Shown here in pieces: positions 16,975 through 25,883 of a DNA stretch of 64,000 nucleotides. Each line of letters begins with the position of its first letter. The first letter of the stretch is position 1. The translations under genes were made by a program, and so were the position numbers. The DNA comes from Leptothoe sp034932105 (lineage in GTDB: Bacteria; Cyanobacteriota; Cyanobacteriia; Phormidesmidales; Phormidesmidaceae): positions 1 through 64,000 of the forward strand of contig NZ_JAYGIG010000119.1 in the NCBI RefSeq assembly GCF_034932105.1, given 5' to 3'. A model generated the notes under the pieces. That model was not told where the DNA came from. It was given only the letters and a program-made list of their open reading frames with translations, and did no database searches.

Positions 16975-17550
16975 TTAGTAACCCAATGGATGGGGCATGG
17001 GAGGCTGCACCTTGGGCTCTACTAGGTCGGGCTTAACCAATTGCCGGGGTGGGGCAGGTGACACGAAGATAGCACGCTTCGGCTCCAGGGGTTGGAGTCC
17101 AGAGGCTGGTGATTCAGCCTGTTGAGCCATGCTGTGTTTCAACGTTTCATTGGCGGTGGTCACTTGCTGGGTAGAAACCTTAAGGGATTCCAAGTGCTGA
17201 AATGAGCGGGCAACGGTTTTATCCAGATAGACCGTCCAACTATAAATTACCAGGGCTGTCGCCACCAGTCCCCCCGTTAAGACCGTAGAACCCTGCTGTA
17301 CACCCACTAATAACTTTAGGCCGAGAGGGAGTTGAGGTGCCTTGGGCAGTTGTCGGACTTCAGCCGGAACCCTAGGTTGGTCCGGTATGGCAGTGGGGGC
17401 CTCCATCGGCATCCTAGCCACAGCCTGGGCTGACGGGGTGGCGACTGGTCTAGGCCACGACCCTATAGGGTGCAGTAATAACAGGTTCTGTGGGTTAGAG
17501 CCCCCAACATCGTCATTTCTCTCTTGATCAGCCCTAATGGCAAAACCCAC
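16975..17550 (-). CDS. single-pass membrane protein, FtsL-like candidate
   Basis: A 191-aa protein with a Pro-rich cytoplasmic N-terminus of about 85 residues and one membrane helix (about 92-110, LTGGLVATALVIYSW). A short coiled-coil region (about 115-145) and a Pro-rich tail follow. It lies immediately upstream of ftsI on the same strand. FtsL proteins have this topology and genomic place but almost no sequence conservation, so the assignment rests on position and architecture only. Confidence 0.55.
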   Translation of the reverse strand: MGFAIRADQERNDDVGGSNPQNLLLLHPIGSWPRPVATPSAQAVARMPMEAPTAIPDQPRVPAEVRQLPKAPQLPLGLKLLVGVQQGSTVLTGGLVATALVIYSWTVYLDKTVARSFQHLESLKVSTQQVTTANETLKHSMAQQAESPASGLQPLEPKRAIFVSPAPPRQLVKPDLVEPKVQPPMPHPLGY

Positions 17551-17931
17551 TCGTTTACTCCTTCACTCACACATAACATGTTGCCCCCATAGGTCAGAGC
17601 TAGGCACGCTCCAAACCTACCGTGGTTACTTTTTCACACATCACCAAAAAATACCAGAAAACGTCAATATCTCAAGTATTATTTGGCACGCAATGGAAAA
17701 GAGTATCCAACTCGTTCCACTCATTCCGCCGGAATTTCCAAAATCAGGAACCTGGAATCGACCGACTAATTGACTGGAAATTGAGCCTCATCCTACAGGA
17801 GCGACTTCTAAAGGACAACCCCTGGCGACGAATTGGGCCTAGGAAAACGGCAAATACTGAAAAGGGGACAGATCCACACCAGGAATCCGACCCCTTTTTA
17901 GTCTTTTTTCGGTTTTGATCGAGTCTAAACT
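17551..17931. other. intergenic region, no gene seen
   Basis: 381 bp between the FtsL-like gene and the end of ho1. An 8-bp stem AAAAGGGG/CCCCTTTT (about 17860-17900, loop about 23 nt) followed by a T-rich stretch could terminate plus-strand transcription. No convincing ORF was seen. Confidence 0.4.
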
Positions 17932-18648
17932 CTACTCAGCTGTGACTAGCTCGGTGCTGCCACGACGACGACCCCGGGTGAGGCTGTTAAACAGCATCTG
18001 ACCAATGGCCTTCACTAAGTTACCTTCCAGCTCTTGGAACAGCTTCATGTTTGTGCCAAAGGCATCATTGGCTTCTTCCACAATCCGCTCAGCCATCGCG
18101 TCATCCACGGGAGCTGCATTAATGGAACTGCGATAGTTCGCCTTAAATTCGGCATCATCAGGAATGGAGGGGAATTCATAGAAAGCCACACCCTCATCAT
18201 CCGCCAAATTCATGGCTCGCTGGGCAATATTCTTTAGAATCTGACCACCGGACAAGTCACCCAAATAGCGAGTGTAGGAATGCCCCACTAATAGCTCAGG
18301 AGACTCATTGGCGACCTGACGAATCCGATCCACATAGGCCTGACCCGCTGGGGAGATGGAAATCTGGTCCTGCCAATTGGGGCCGTAGTAGTAGGCCAAA
18401 TCGGTTTCTAGGGTTTCCTTGCGGTAAAGCTCAGGGTAATAAATCGACGAGACCACAGGATGGTCCTTATGACGCTCCAGTTCTTCTTCCATGGCAGCGT
18501 AAACATAGTAGAAGTTTGCCACTAGCTTCCGGTAGGACTTCTTCTCAACCACGCCCCGCAAAAAACAGCGCACAAAGCCCACATTTTCGGCCATTGTGTG
18601 CGCTTTCTGCGTGCCTTTCTTGAGCTTTTCGGCTAAATTGCTGCTCAT
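17932..18648 (-). CDS. ho1: heme oxygenase
   Basis: A 238-aa ferredoxin-dependent heme oxygenase that opens heme to biliverdin IXalpha, CO and iron. The proximal heme ligand His17 (QKAHTMAEN) and the distal helix GDLSGGQIL are visible, and length is typical of cyanobacterial HO1. It provides the substrate for PcyA. It is transcribed singly, with 384 bp of noncoding DNA upstream. Confidence 0.97.
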   Translation of the reverse strand: MSSNLAEKLKKGTQKAHTMAENVGFVRCFLRGVVEKKSYRKLVANFYYVYAAMEEELERHKDHPVVSSIYYPELYRKETLETDLAYYYGPNWQDQISISPAGQAYVDRIRQVANESPELLVGHSYTRYLGDLSGGQILKNIAQRAMNLADDEGVAFYEFPSIPDDAEFKANYRSSINAAPVDDAMAERIVEEANDAFGTNMKLFQELEGNLVKAIGQMLFNSLTRGRRRGSTELVTAE

Positions 18649-19032
18649 ACTAAAATATCTCGACGTTAAATGGAGTTTAATATCGTCCGCTGCAGGCGTA
18701 GGACGACGGGCTAAATCGTTTTAGCAATGGATACATCACCACATTTGTTACCGTAGACCGTTTTGATTAGGCCTTTCATTAAATTTTTTTACGCACAGGA
18801 CACGCTAATCACATCCGGGCAGGCCTCCCAGGAGCCCCTAAACCCTTCCCTGAAGAGGCTTAACAACGGCACATTCAAGTATATGCTTTGTATCGTTTTG
18901 TGATTTTTCGCAATCTTATTCGCAATCTTAACTGGGGGTGCTGACCGACTCAATTGCAGCTTAATTGCAAAAGGATGACTGTTGGCTAGCGATTAGGTTG
19001 GCCATAAGCGTTTATCCAGTAGAGTCTATGTA
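18649..19032. other. intergenic region with the ho1 promoter
   Basis: 384 bp upstream of ho1 and downstream of the InrS-like gene. It is AT-rich near 18775-18790 (AAATTTTTTTACG). No ORF, clear operator or riboswitch was recognised. Confidence 0.5.
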
Positions 19033-19362
19033 CTAGTCGAAGAAACGGTCTAGGGCGGCTTTTAGTTCAGTTAGCTCCTCCTCAATATTGCCTTCCGTTA
19101 CGGCTCGGCTAATACATTCGCTAATGTGTTCATCCAAAATCATCCGGGCGACTCGGTCCAATGCTCCACGCACTGCAGCGATCTGCACTAAGACATCGGG
19201 GCAAGGTCTGTCCTCATGCACCATGGTCTTGATGCCGCGCACGTGGCCCTCAATGCGAGATAGACGATTAACAATGCGTTTGAGGGATTCTGCGCTGTGG
19301 CCATGGGCGGTACGGGAACCATGGGGGTGGGAATGGGAGATGGCGTCTGAGGAGGTGCTCAA
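19033..19362 (-). CDS. CsoR/RcnR-family metal sensor, InrS-like (Ni)
   Basis: A 109-aa all-helical DUF156 repressor. The N-terminus is His-rich (SHSHPHGSRTAHGHS). Candidate metal ligands His22, Cys54 (RPCPD), His79 (DEHIS) and Cys83 (SECIS) are each one residue offset from the Ni(II) ligands reported for Synechocystis InrS. A nickel sensor is therefore more likely than the Cu sensor CsoR. InrS represses a nickel exporter; no exporter is adjacent here. The start is TTG 19362, with no in-frame ATG nearby. It lies directly after the hemB terminator. Confidence 0.85.
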   Translation of the reverse strand: MSTSSDAISHSHPHGSRTAHGHSAESLKRIVNRLSRIEGHVRGIKTMVHEDRPCPDVLVQIAAVRGALDRVARMILDEHISECISRAVTEGNIEEELTELKAALDRFFD

Positions 19363-19393
19363 GGGCTAAAACTAGTAGGTGGGCTAGATGATC

Positions 19394-19432
19394 AAAAAAA
19401 TAACGAATATCCCCAACGGAAGATATTCGTTA
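19394..19432 (-). terminator. rho-independent terminator of hemB
   Basis: A perfect 11-bp stem (19401-19411 with 19422-19432) and 10-nt loop, followed on the minus strand by a run of seven T (19400-19394). It lies 62 bp beyond the hemB stop and separates it from the InrS-like gene. Confidence 0.88.
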
Positions 19433-19494
19433 ATTATTGTTACGCTTGCTTAGGGTTTTGTCATCCTGGCTAGTTTTTATGCTTATGCCCTGTT

Positions 19495-20481
19495 TTATTG
19501 ACCCTTTAGCCAGCGGGCGACATCCTTGGCATGGTAGGACAAAATCAAATCGGCCCCTGAGCGCTTAAAGCTCATCATGGTTTCCATCACCAACTTTTCC
19601 TCGTCGATCCAGCCATTCAGGGCAGCGGCTTTAACCATGGCGTATTCCCCGGAAACGTTGTAGGCAGCCACGGGTAGGTTGCTGGCTTCTTTGACTCGCC
19701 AAATAATGTCCATATAGGCTAGGGCGGGCTTCACCATGAGCATGTCCGCCCCTTCGGCAATGTCCAGCTCAATTTCTTTGAGCGCTTCCCGTCCGTTGGC
19801 CGGGTCCATCTGGTAGGTGCGACGGTCACCAAACTGGGGAGCGGACTCTGCCACATCCCGAAACGGTCCGTAGTAGGACGAAGAGTACTTGGCGGCGTAG
19901 GACAGAATCGGAATATTTTCAAAGCCTGCCTCGTCTAAGGCAGAGCGGATAGCGGTGACAAAGCCATCCATCATGCCGGAGGGGGCAATAATATCGGCCC
20001 CCGCATTGGCCTGGGCAACCGCCGTTTTCTTCAGTAGCTCTAGGGTGGGATCATTCAACACCCGACCGGTGAGATCGCCCACCTCTAGGTAGCCGCAGTG
20101 ACCGTGGGGAGTGTATTCGCACAGGCAAGTATCGACGGTCACCACGAGCTCAGGCACAGCTGCTTTGACTGCTTCTGTCGCCTTTTGCACGATGCCGCAG
20201 TCATGCCATGCATCGGTGGCGTCGTCATCTTTGCTTTCGGGAATGCCAAACAAAATGATCGATGGAATGCCAAGGTCATAAACTTCCTTCGCTTCCTCGA
20301 CGATTTTATCCACCGATAACTGGTAGACGCCGGGCATGGACTTGACTTCATTGGCAACGCCCTCACCAGGCACCGCAAACAGCGGATAGATAAAGTCGCT
20401 GGTGGTCACGACGTTTTCACGGACCATGCGGCGCAATTGGGGGTGGCTGCGCAACCGACGAGGGCGATGAGTTGGAAACAT
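19495..20481 (-). CDS. hemB: delta-aminolevulinate dehydratase (porphobilinogen synthase)
   Basis: A 328-aa enzyme that condenses two 5-aminolevulinate molecules to porphobilinogen, the common precursor of heme, chlorophyll and bilins. Catalytic Lys198 (SYAAKYSSSYYGPF) and Lys251 (MLMVKPALAYMD) are present. The metal site reads DTCLCEYTPHGHCG with Cys119, Cys121 and Cys129. This is the zinc-binding type, not the Asp-based magnesium type of plants. It is monocistronic by its own terminator. Confidence 0.97.
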   Translation of the reverse strand: MFPTHRPRRLRSHPQLRRMVRENVVTTSDFIYPLFAVPGEGVANEVKSMPGVYQLSVDKIVEEAKEVYDLGIPSIILFGIPESKDDDATDAWHDCGIVQKATEAVKAAVPELVVTVDTCLCEYTPHGHCGYLEVGDLTGRVLNDPTLELLKKTAVAQANAGADIIAPSGMMDGFVTAIRSALDEAGFENIPILSYAAKYSSSYYGPFRDVAESAPQFGDRRTYQMDPANGREALKEIELDIAEGADMLMVKPALAYMDIIWRVKEASNLPVAAYNVSGEYAMVKAAALNGWIDEEKLVMETMMSFKRSGADLILSYHAKDVARWLKGQ

Positions 20482-20701
20482 GTCAGTTCTTAAAGAAAGC
20501 CGTATAAAAGGGTTTAAGTAAATAGTCTAGAACCTGCTTAGGGGTCTATTTTCAGTCAGATTAAAAAAAGTAACGTTCGGAAATATGGGTCTATGGGGCC
20601 GTGAATTTTGTCGAGGTGTTCCATGGCAACCCCTAGGAAATTCCTGAGAACTGGAACCAGAAGCGATAAAATGAGCCACCGTCACCGTGGGGGTATTTTA
20701 G

Positions 20702-21298
20702 GTGTTTGCAACGGCAGAGCTGCTATGGGCTCTAATCGGCTTGATTCTAACCATTGGGGGTACCTGGCTAGAGGTCTTCGTGATCAACGGACCTTGGGCT
20801 TGGACCAGTGGTGTAGAGGTATTTTCCCTGGGGGTGAGCTTTCAGGTGGGGGCCGTCTTGTTGATTGGTTGTTTAGGGGGGCAAAATGCCGCAGCCCTTT
20901 CCCAGATTGCCTATCTCGGTTTGGGCCTTTTGCTGTTTCAGACATTTGATTTGCAAGTTTTTACCCAGGGGGGTGGGCTGAGCTATTTACGGGAGCCGAG
21001 CTTTGGTTACTTGCTGGGGTTTATCCCGGCGGCGTGGGTCTGTGGTTATCTGGCCTTTTGGGAAACCCTTAAATTAGAGACCTTAGCCCTCAGCTGTTTG
21101 GGGGGGCTGTTAACGATGCATGGGGTGGGGTTGGTGTATTTGCCCCTAGCCTATGTATTACAGTGGACTGGGGCCAATGCTCCATCTCTGGCAGAGGCTG
21201 TTTTTACCTATTCCATTGCCCCTATTCCAGGACAGCTAGTTTTGGTCTGTGCCGTTTCGGTGATGGCCTACGGTATGCGTCAGCTTATGTTTTATTAG
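20702..21298 (+). CDS. bioY: biotin transporter substrate-binding membrane subunit
   Basis: A 198-aa membrane protein with about six hydrophobic helices. It resembles BioY, the S-component of the ECF biotin transporter; the REPSFGYLLGFIPAAWVCGY segment matches the conserved BioY GYLLGF region. GTG 20702 is the start. It precedes lspA by 37 bp on the same strand, so the two are probably co-transcribed. No ECF ATPase gene is adjacent; BioY may work alone or with a shared energising module. Confidence 0.82.
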   Translation: MFATAELLWALIGLILTIGGTWLEVFVINGPWAWTSGVEVFSLGVSFQVGAVLLIGCLGGQNAAALSQIAYLGLGLLLFQTFDLQVFTQGGGLSYLREPSFGYLLGFIPAAWVCGYLAFWETLKLETLALSCLGGLLTMHGVGLVYLPLAYVLQWTGANAPSLAEAVFTYSIAPIPGQLVLVCAVSVMAYGMRQLMFY

Positions 21299-21335
21299 TG
21301 TTTCCAAGTGTTTTAGTTAGTGTCGTCATAACAGC

Positions 21336-21833
21336 ATGGGCAGATTCAGAAGAACAAAGATCAATCGCCTGTTCTGGGTAGCGGCTTTTGTTGGCCTTTT
21401 GTTAGACCAGGTAACCAAGCATTGGGCGGTGCAAAATTTTGACCTAGGTCAGCCGGTGACTGTGATTCCGGGGGTGCTGAATTTTACCTATGTGCTCAAT
21501 CGCGGTGCCGCTTGGAGTATTTGTAGTGGTGATAGCTGTCGTTGGATCCTTCCCTGGCTGTCGATTATTGTCAGTATTGGTATTGCCGGTTATGGTCTGT
21601 GGGTCCGGATTGAGGATCGTTGGGAGCGGGCTGGCTGGGGTTTTATTTTGGCGGGAGCCTTGGGCAATGGCATTGATCGGGTGAAGGCGGGGGAAGTGGT
21701 GGACTTTATCCAGGCCTTTCCGGTGACCCGGTTTCCGGTGTTTAACCTGGCAGATATATGGATAAACGTGGGTATTGTTTGTTTGTTTATTGCCATTTTG
21801 CTGACGGCAAAACGGGAGAAACGGCAATCTTAA
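21336..21833 (+). CDS. lspA: prolipoprotein signal peptidase II
   Basis: A 165-aa inner-membrane aspartic protease that removes signal peptides from diacylglyceryl-prolipoproteins. Four membrane segments are visible, with catalytic Asp114 (GNGIDRV) and Asp140 (FNLADIWI). The LLDQVTK motif lies near the N-terminus. It is second in the bioY-lspA pair. Confidence 0.96.
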   Translation: MGRFRRTKINRLFWVAAFVGLLLDQVTKHWAVQNFDLGQPVTVIPGVLNFTYVLNRGAAWSICSGDSCRWILPWLSIIVSIGIAGYGLWVRIEDRWERAGWGFILAGALGNGIDRVKAGEVVDFIQAFPVTRFPVFNLADIWINVGIVCLFIAILLTAKREKRQS

Positions 21834-21846
21834 GCCCTATGGTGAT

Positions 21847-22025
21847 GAGGGGCCTTATGGGGTGATTAGATTCTATAAGGTCTATGATCAGGGACTTTAT
21901 GGGGTGACTGAGTTCTATAAGGTCTATAACAAGGGGCCTTATGGGGTGACTGAGTTCTATAAGGTCTATAACAAGGGGCCTTATGGGGTGACTGAGATTC
22001 TATAAGGTCTATGACAAGGGGCATT
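21847..22025. repeat. four tandem ~42-bp repeats downstream of lspA
   Basis: Four units of 41-43 bp plus a partial fifth, containing GGGGCCTTATGGGGTGACTG and TTCTATAAGGTCTAT. CCTTAT and ATAAGG within each unit can pair into a short hairpin, so the array would form a row of small stem-loops in the lspA 3' UTR. No coding potential was seen. Confidence 0.9.
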
Positions 22026-22250
22026 GTTTAGGATTGGAATGACTCATTTAAATGCATAATTCAACTCAAAGTGAGTCGTAGTGAGTAGTCTTGGTTAGGC
22101 TTCGTTTAGTTATCATGTCCGTAATCCTGATTGTGTCGTTTGTATTTGCAATCAACGAATTAGGCAGATCAGGGGCCAGTTGTTAGGGGGAAAGGGTACC
22201 CCTATTGCTTATATGCATTTTTAATTTAATTAATTCTCTTGCGTTCCAGG

Positions 22251-24524
22251 ATGACTCAGCCGCCCCCTCGAAAATCATCGATGTCTCCCCCTCGAACCAT
22301 CTTGGGGACCATGACCCAAGTGATTCAAAATGTCGCTCGGATAGATTTTAATCAGCTGGTGTTGAAGCCAGGGGCCAGGGTACCTCAGCTGGTGGTGGAG
22401 TATGACGCTCAGCAGCAGGTGTATGACCTGGTGGGTGATCACTATGTGCTGGGGCGGAGTTCTAAGAGCTGTGACATTGTGGTGCGCAGCCCGTTGGTGA
22501 GTCAAACCCATTTGACGTTGACTCGCGATCGCAACCAACCGGGCAACCCCTTTGTCCTCAAAGACAAGCAATCCACCAACGGCACCTACTGTGGCAAAAA
22601 GCGGCTAAAAACCTTCAAACTGCAAGACGGCGATGTCCTCAGCCTGGGCCCCAGGGAACTGAACGATGCCGTCACCCTACGGTTCCGAAACCCGGCCCCG
22701 TGGTACCTCAAGACCATTCGCTACGGTCTCTACGGTATGACCGGCTCCATTGCCCTAGCGGCCTTCTGGGTAGTGGCCATTGAATGGCCCAAAATTCCCA
22801 TTCGCCCCATCCCCGAGTCGGTGCAGGGGCCAGTGTCGGTCTATGGCAACGAAAATGGCGATCGGGTGCTGCTCAACCCGATCAATAACCAGGCCCACAT
22901 CGAAAAAGCTCGGCTGCGGGAGTATTCCCCCTACTTGCCCCAGGCGGTGGTGGCCTCGGAAGATTCTCGCTACTACTGGCACCTAGGGGTGGATCCCTGG
23001 GGTATTGCCCGCGCTGCCAAAACGAACCTCAGCAGCGGCTCCATTCGGGAAGGGGCTAGCACCCTCACCCAGCAAATGGCCCGCAACATCTATCCGGAGT
23101 ATGTGGGCAGTGATGACAGCGCCATGCGCAAAATCCGTGAGATGGTCGTCGCCCTCAAGCTGGAAACGTTTTTCAGTAAGAACCGGCTCATGTTGCTGTA
23201 TCTAAACCGGGTGTATCTGGGCAATAATCTCTACGGGTTTGAAGATGCGTCCCAGTTTTATTTTGAAAAGTCTGCCAAGGACCTAAACATTCAAGAGGCC
23301 GCCATGTTGGTGGGAATTTTGCCCGCCCCCAATGCCTTTAACCCGGTGCAGAGCTACGATGACGCCCTGGACTACCGCAACCGGGTGATTGAGCGCATGG
23401 TGGTGCTAGGCATGATCAACCAGGAGGATGGTCGTCGGGCTAGGCGCTCCCGGATTGAGATTAGTCCCAAGGCGCGTCGCCAACTCCAGAGCATTCGGGC
23501 TCCCTATTTTTACAGCTATGTGTTTGATGAGCTGGACCAGCTGCTGGGGCTGGGGCTGGCTCGTGAGGGCAACTTTCATGTGGAAACCAGTCTGGATTTA
23601 GCGGTCCAAGCCCAGGCCGAAACCTCCCTGCGTTCGGGCATTGCCAACCTGGGGGAGCGCTCCGGTTTTTCCCAAGGGGCGTTAGTCACGCTGCAGTCCT
23701 CCACGGGGGAAATTCGGGCCCTAGTGGGCGGAGCGGACTATGCTCAAAGCCAGTTTAATCGAGCCTCCCAGGCGATCCGTCAGCCCGGTTCCGCCTTTAA
23801 AGTCTTTGCCTATGCCAGTGCCCTAGAACAGGGCATTTCCCCTGGTACTGCCTATAGCTGTGATGACTTTAACTGGGGTGGCCAATTTTACGAGGGCTGT
23901 CGTTCGGGGGGGGGCTCCCTGGATATGTATGGAGGCTTTGCCCGGTCAGAGAATGTGGTGGCGCTCCGGGTAGCTCGCGAGGCTGGATTAGATAATATTG
24001 CGGCTTTGGCTCGTACCATGGGCATTGAGTCAGAACTTGATCCGGTGCCGGGGATGGTGCTGGGGCAAAGTGGGGTGACCCCTTTGGAAATGACCGGGGC
24101 GGTGGGTGCGATCGCAAATGCCGGTATCTGGAATCGGCCCCACGGTATTCAGCGGATATTGGACAGTAGCGACTGTGCAGATAGTCGCGATCGCAACACC
24201 TGCCGCGTCATCTTTGACTTTGCCACCAACAGCTCCGACGTTAACCAAGACGTCCTCACATCCGAAACCGCCCGCACCATGACCACCCTGATGCAAGGCA
24301 CCGTCAACGGTGGCACTGGCTCTAGCGCTTATTTAGGCCTGGGTGAAGCGGGCAAAACCGGTACCACCAACGACAACGTTGACCTTTGGTTTGTCGGCTT
24401 TGTCCCCAGCGCCGACCTAGTCACCGGTATCTGGCTGGGGAATGACAATAACGACCCCACCAACGGCAGTAGTGCAGAAGCTGCCCAACTTTGGAGCAAC
24501 TATATGGGCCAAGTTGTGAGGTAG
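22251..24524 (+). CDS. class A PBP (PBP1) with N-terminal FHA domain
   Basis: About 757 aa. It begins with an FHA phosphopeptide-binding domain (about 45-145: YVLGRSSKSCDIV, SQTHLTL, KQSTNGTYCG) and a membrane anchor at about 160-180. A GT51 transglycosylase follows (EDSRYYWHLGVDP, EGASTLTQQMARN), then a transpeptidase (SxxK in QPGSAFKVF, SEN in ARSENVV, KTGTT). It polymerises and cross-links peptidoglycan in the periplasm. The cytoplasmic FHA domain suggests control by Ser/Thr phosphorylation, and a Ser/Thr kinase is encoded at 55021. ATG 22251 is preferred over TTG 22239. Confidence 0.95.
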   Translation: MTQPPPRKSSMSPPRTILGTMTQVIQNVARIDFNQLVLKPGARVPQLVVEYDAQQQVYDLVGDHYVLGRSSKSCDIVVRSPLVSQTHLTLTRDRNQPGNPFVLKDKQSTNGTYCGKKRLKTFKLQDGDVLSLGPRELNDAVTLRFRNPAPWYLKTIRYGLYGMTGSIALAAFWVVAIEWPKIPIRPIPESVQGPVSVYGNENGDRVLLNPINNQAHIEKARLREYSPYLPQAVVASEDSRYYWHLGVDPWGIARAAKTNLSSGSIREGASTLTQQMARNIYPEYVGSDDSAMRKIREMVVALKLETFFSKNRLMLLYLNRVYLGNNLYGFEDASQFYFEKSAKDLNIQEAAMLVGILPAPNAFNPVQSYDDALDYRNRVIERMVVLGMINQEDGRRARRSRIEISPKARRQLQSIRAPYFYSYVFDELDQLLGLGLAREGNFHVETSLDLAVQAQAETSLRSGIANLGERSGFSQGALVTLQSSTGEIRALVGGADYAQSQFNRASQAIRQPGSAFKVFAYASALEQGISPGTAYSCDDFNWGGQFYEGCRSGGGSLDMYGGFARSENVVALRVAREAGLDNIAALARTMGIESELDPVPGMVLGQSGVTPLEMTGAVGAIANAGIWNRPHGIQRILDSSDCADSRDRNTCRVIFDFATNSSDVNQDVLTSETARTMTTLMQGTVNGGTGSSAYLGLGEAGKTGTTNDNVDLWFVGFVPSADLVTGIWLGNDNNDPTNGSSAEAAQLWSNYMGQVVR

Positions 24525-24551
24525 CCCCTTATACCATCCATAGTTTGACTG

Positions 24552-24863
24552 TTAAAAAACTTCTCGTGAATTATGCCCAATCTGCGTAAAATCACTATTT
24601 TTTTTTCTTAATAATAGACGCAGTTTTCCCCAGGGTTTTCCTTGGGTTTTCCCCAGGTTAAGCAGGGTTTTCCCCAGGTTGCTACCAACGCTCAATCCAT
24701 GCACAGCTTCTGTGGAAAACTCGTTCGTCTGGGGATCAGTCTGACTTTGTAAGTCAATATAACGAAAATACTGCTTTAACCCTCTTGGTACCGTCAGCCA
24801 GATTTTTGAATTAGGAAATTCTAAAGAATGGCAGGCATTGCCAAGGGCGATCGTCTCTTGCAC
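24552..24863 (-). pseudogene. possible degraded ORF without a proper start
   Basis: A 103-aa frame from GTG 24863. The same frame stays open upstream to about 24978 without ATG/GTG/TTG and reads as protein-like (GLLIQWSFIVQETIALGNACH, WLTVPRGLKQYFRYIDLQ). The 3' part is built from CCTGGGGAAAACC direct repeats (24620-24680) encoding NLGKT-like units. It may be a remnant that lost its 5' end. I do not recognise the family. The rest of the 24525-25026 interval holds nothing else evident. Confidence 0.35.
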
Positions 24864-25026
24864 AATGAAGCTCCACTGAATCAGGAGACCGAGTGAAAAG
24901 TCTCCTGCTTTACCCTGGGTGCCGATGCTGCTAAATCGTTTGTAGTAGCAATGGGGTAAGGGTGCTCGTACTAAGCTCTAGCTTGTTGTGTTTTGAATTT
25001 GTGTTTTGAATTAAAGAGGCGTTAGA

Positions 25027-25293
25027 TTGATGACTACAGTTCCGGCCAATACAGCTACTGCAACTCCAGCCACGATAAATCCAGCTGCTGTAAATCCAGC
25101 CACTGTCAGCCTGATGGTAGAAATTCCTGAAGCTCTACATCTATCCATGCAGGACTATTTGAATACCCACGAGCTTTGGAGTCAGGAGCGGGTCATGCAG
25201 GCTGCGCTTTCTCTCTTTCTCATGCAAAATGGTGTGAATCAACCCCATGTGAATAGTCTTTATTTGGATAGTCTGTTTGGCTATGCGGCCTAG
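25027..25293 (+). CDS. DUF2811-like small cyanobacterial protein
   Basis: 88 aa. A Thr/Ala/Pro low-complexity N-terminus of about 28 residues is followed by VSLMVEIPEALHLSMQDYL, a WSQERVMQAALSLFLMQNG segment and a terminal LYLDSLF. This matches what I recall of the cyanobacterial DUF2811 family, a small ribbon-helix-helix-like protein of unknown role. The N-terminal extension (repeated NPAAVNPATV) is unusual. It stands alone. Confidence 0.65.
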   Translation: MMTTVPANTATATPATINPAAVNPATVSLMVEIPEALHLSMQDYLNTHELWSQERVMQAALSLFLMQNGVNQPHVNSLYLDSLFGYAA

Positions 25294-25529
25294 ATGGAGA
25301 AATTCTCAGAGAACGATACTCTTCCTCGATTAGGCTCTACGTAATTTTGGTAGTGATCGTTCCTTTTTGAAACACATTCTCTACCCTAGCGACCATGGCA
25401 ATGCATTAGAGCAGCTCCATGGGGCGCTGCAAAATCGAAGTAGATATAAAATCGTAGGAAGTGCGGAGGCGTTCCGCCGCTCCGTCCTGTGGGTGCTAAC
25501 CAAGAGATGTCCCGACCAGCATCAGAAAC

Positions 25530-25874
25530 ATGAACTCGCAGAACTTTCTAGCCCAGCTACCTATCAACAGCACCTTAGAAACCTGTAAAACCTTACTGGT
25601 TGATCATTATGGTCAGCGTCTAAAGGGACTTATCCTATTTGGTTCTGCTGCTAGACAAGAAAGGACTGACACGAGTGATATTGATTTATTGGTGTTATTG
25701 CCGTCAACAATAGATCATGCCCAAGAACTAAGCTCATTAGTTGATTTACTTTACCCGCTGCAATTAGAAGCAACCCATTGGATTTCCATTAAACCAGCTG
25801 CTCAAGATGACTTCGAAGCAGGCAACACACAACTCTATAGAAATATTCAACAGGAAGGAATTCGTCTGCTGTGA
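25530..25874 (+). CDS. MNT-type nucleotidyltransferase (MntA antitoxin-like)
   Basis: A 114-aa minimal nucleotidyltransferase with the GSxxR...SDIDLL signature (FGSAARQERTDTSDIDLLV). MntA-type enzymes neutralise HEPN RNase toxins by AMPylation. The following gene encodes only a C-terminal HEPN piece, so this is probably the surviving half of a decayed MntA-HepT module. The 236 bp before it contain no clear gene; a GC-rich hairpin-like element lies at about 25460-25485. Confidence 0.8.
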   Translation: MNSQNFLAQLPINSTLETCKTLLVDHYGQRLKGLILFGSAARQERTDTSDIDLLVLLPSTIDHAQELSSLVDLLYPLQLEATHWISIKPAAQDDFEAGNTQLYRNIQQEGIRLL

Positions 25875-25883
25875 GTAGTCCAA

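Noticed and set aside
21847..22025. Regular repeats that could be mistaken for a CRISPR array.
   Set aside because: Units are contiguous without unique spacers and there are no cas genes in the window.
25367..25588. 73-codon frame before the MNT gene.
   Set aside because: It overlaps the well-supported MNT start and has no recognisable features.
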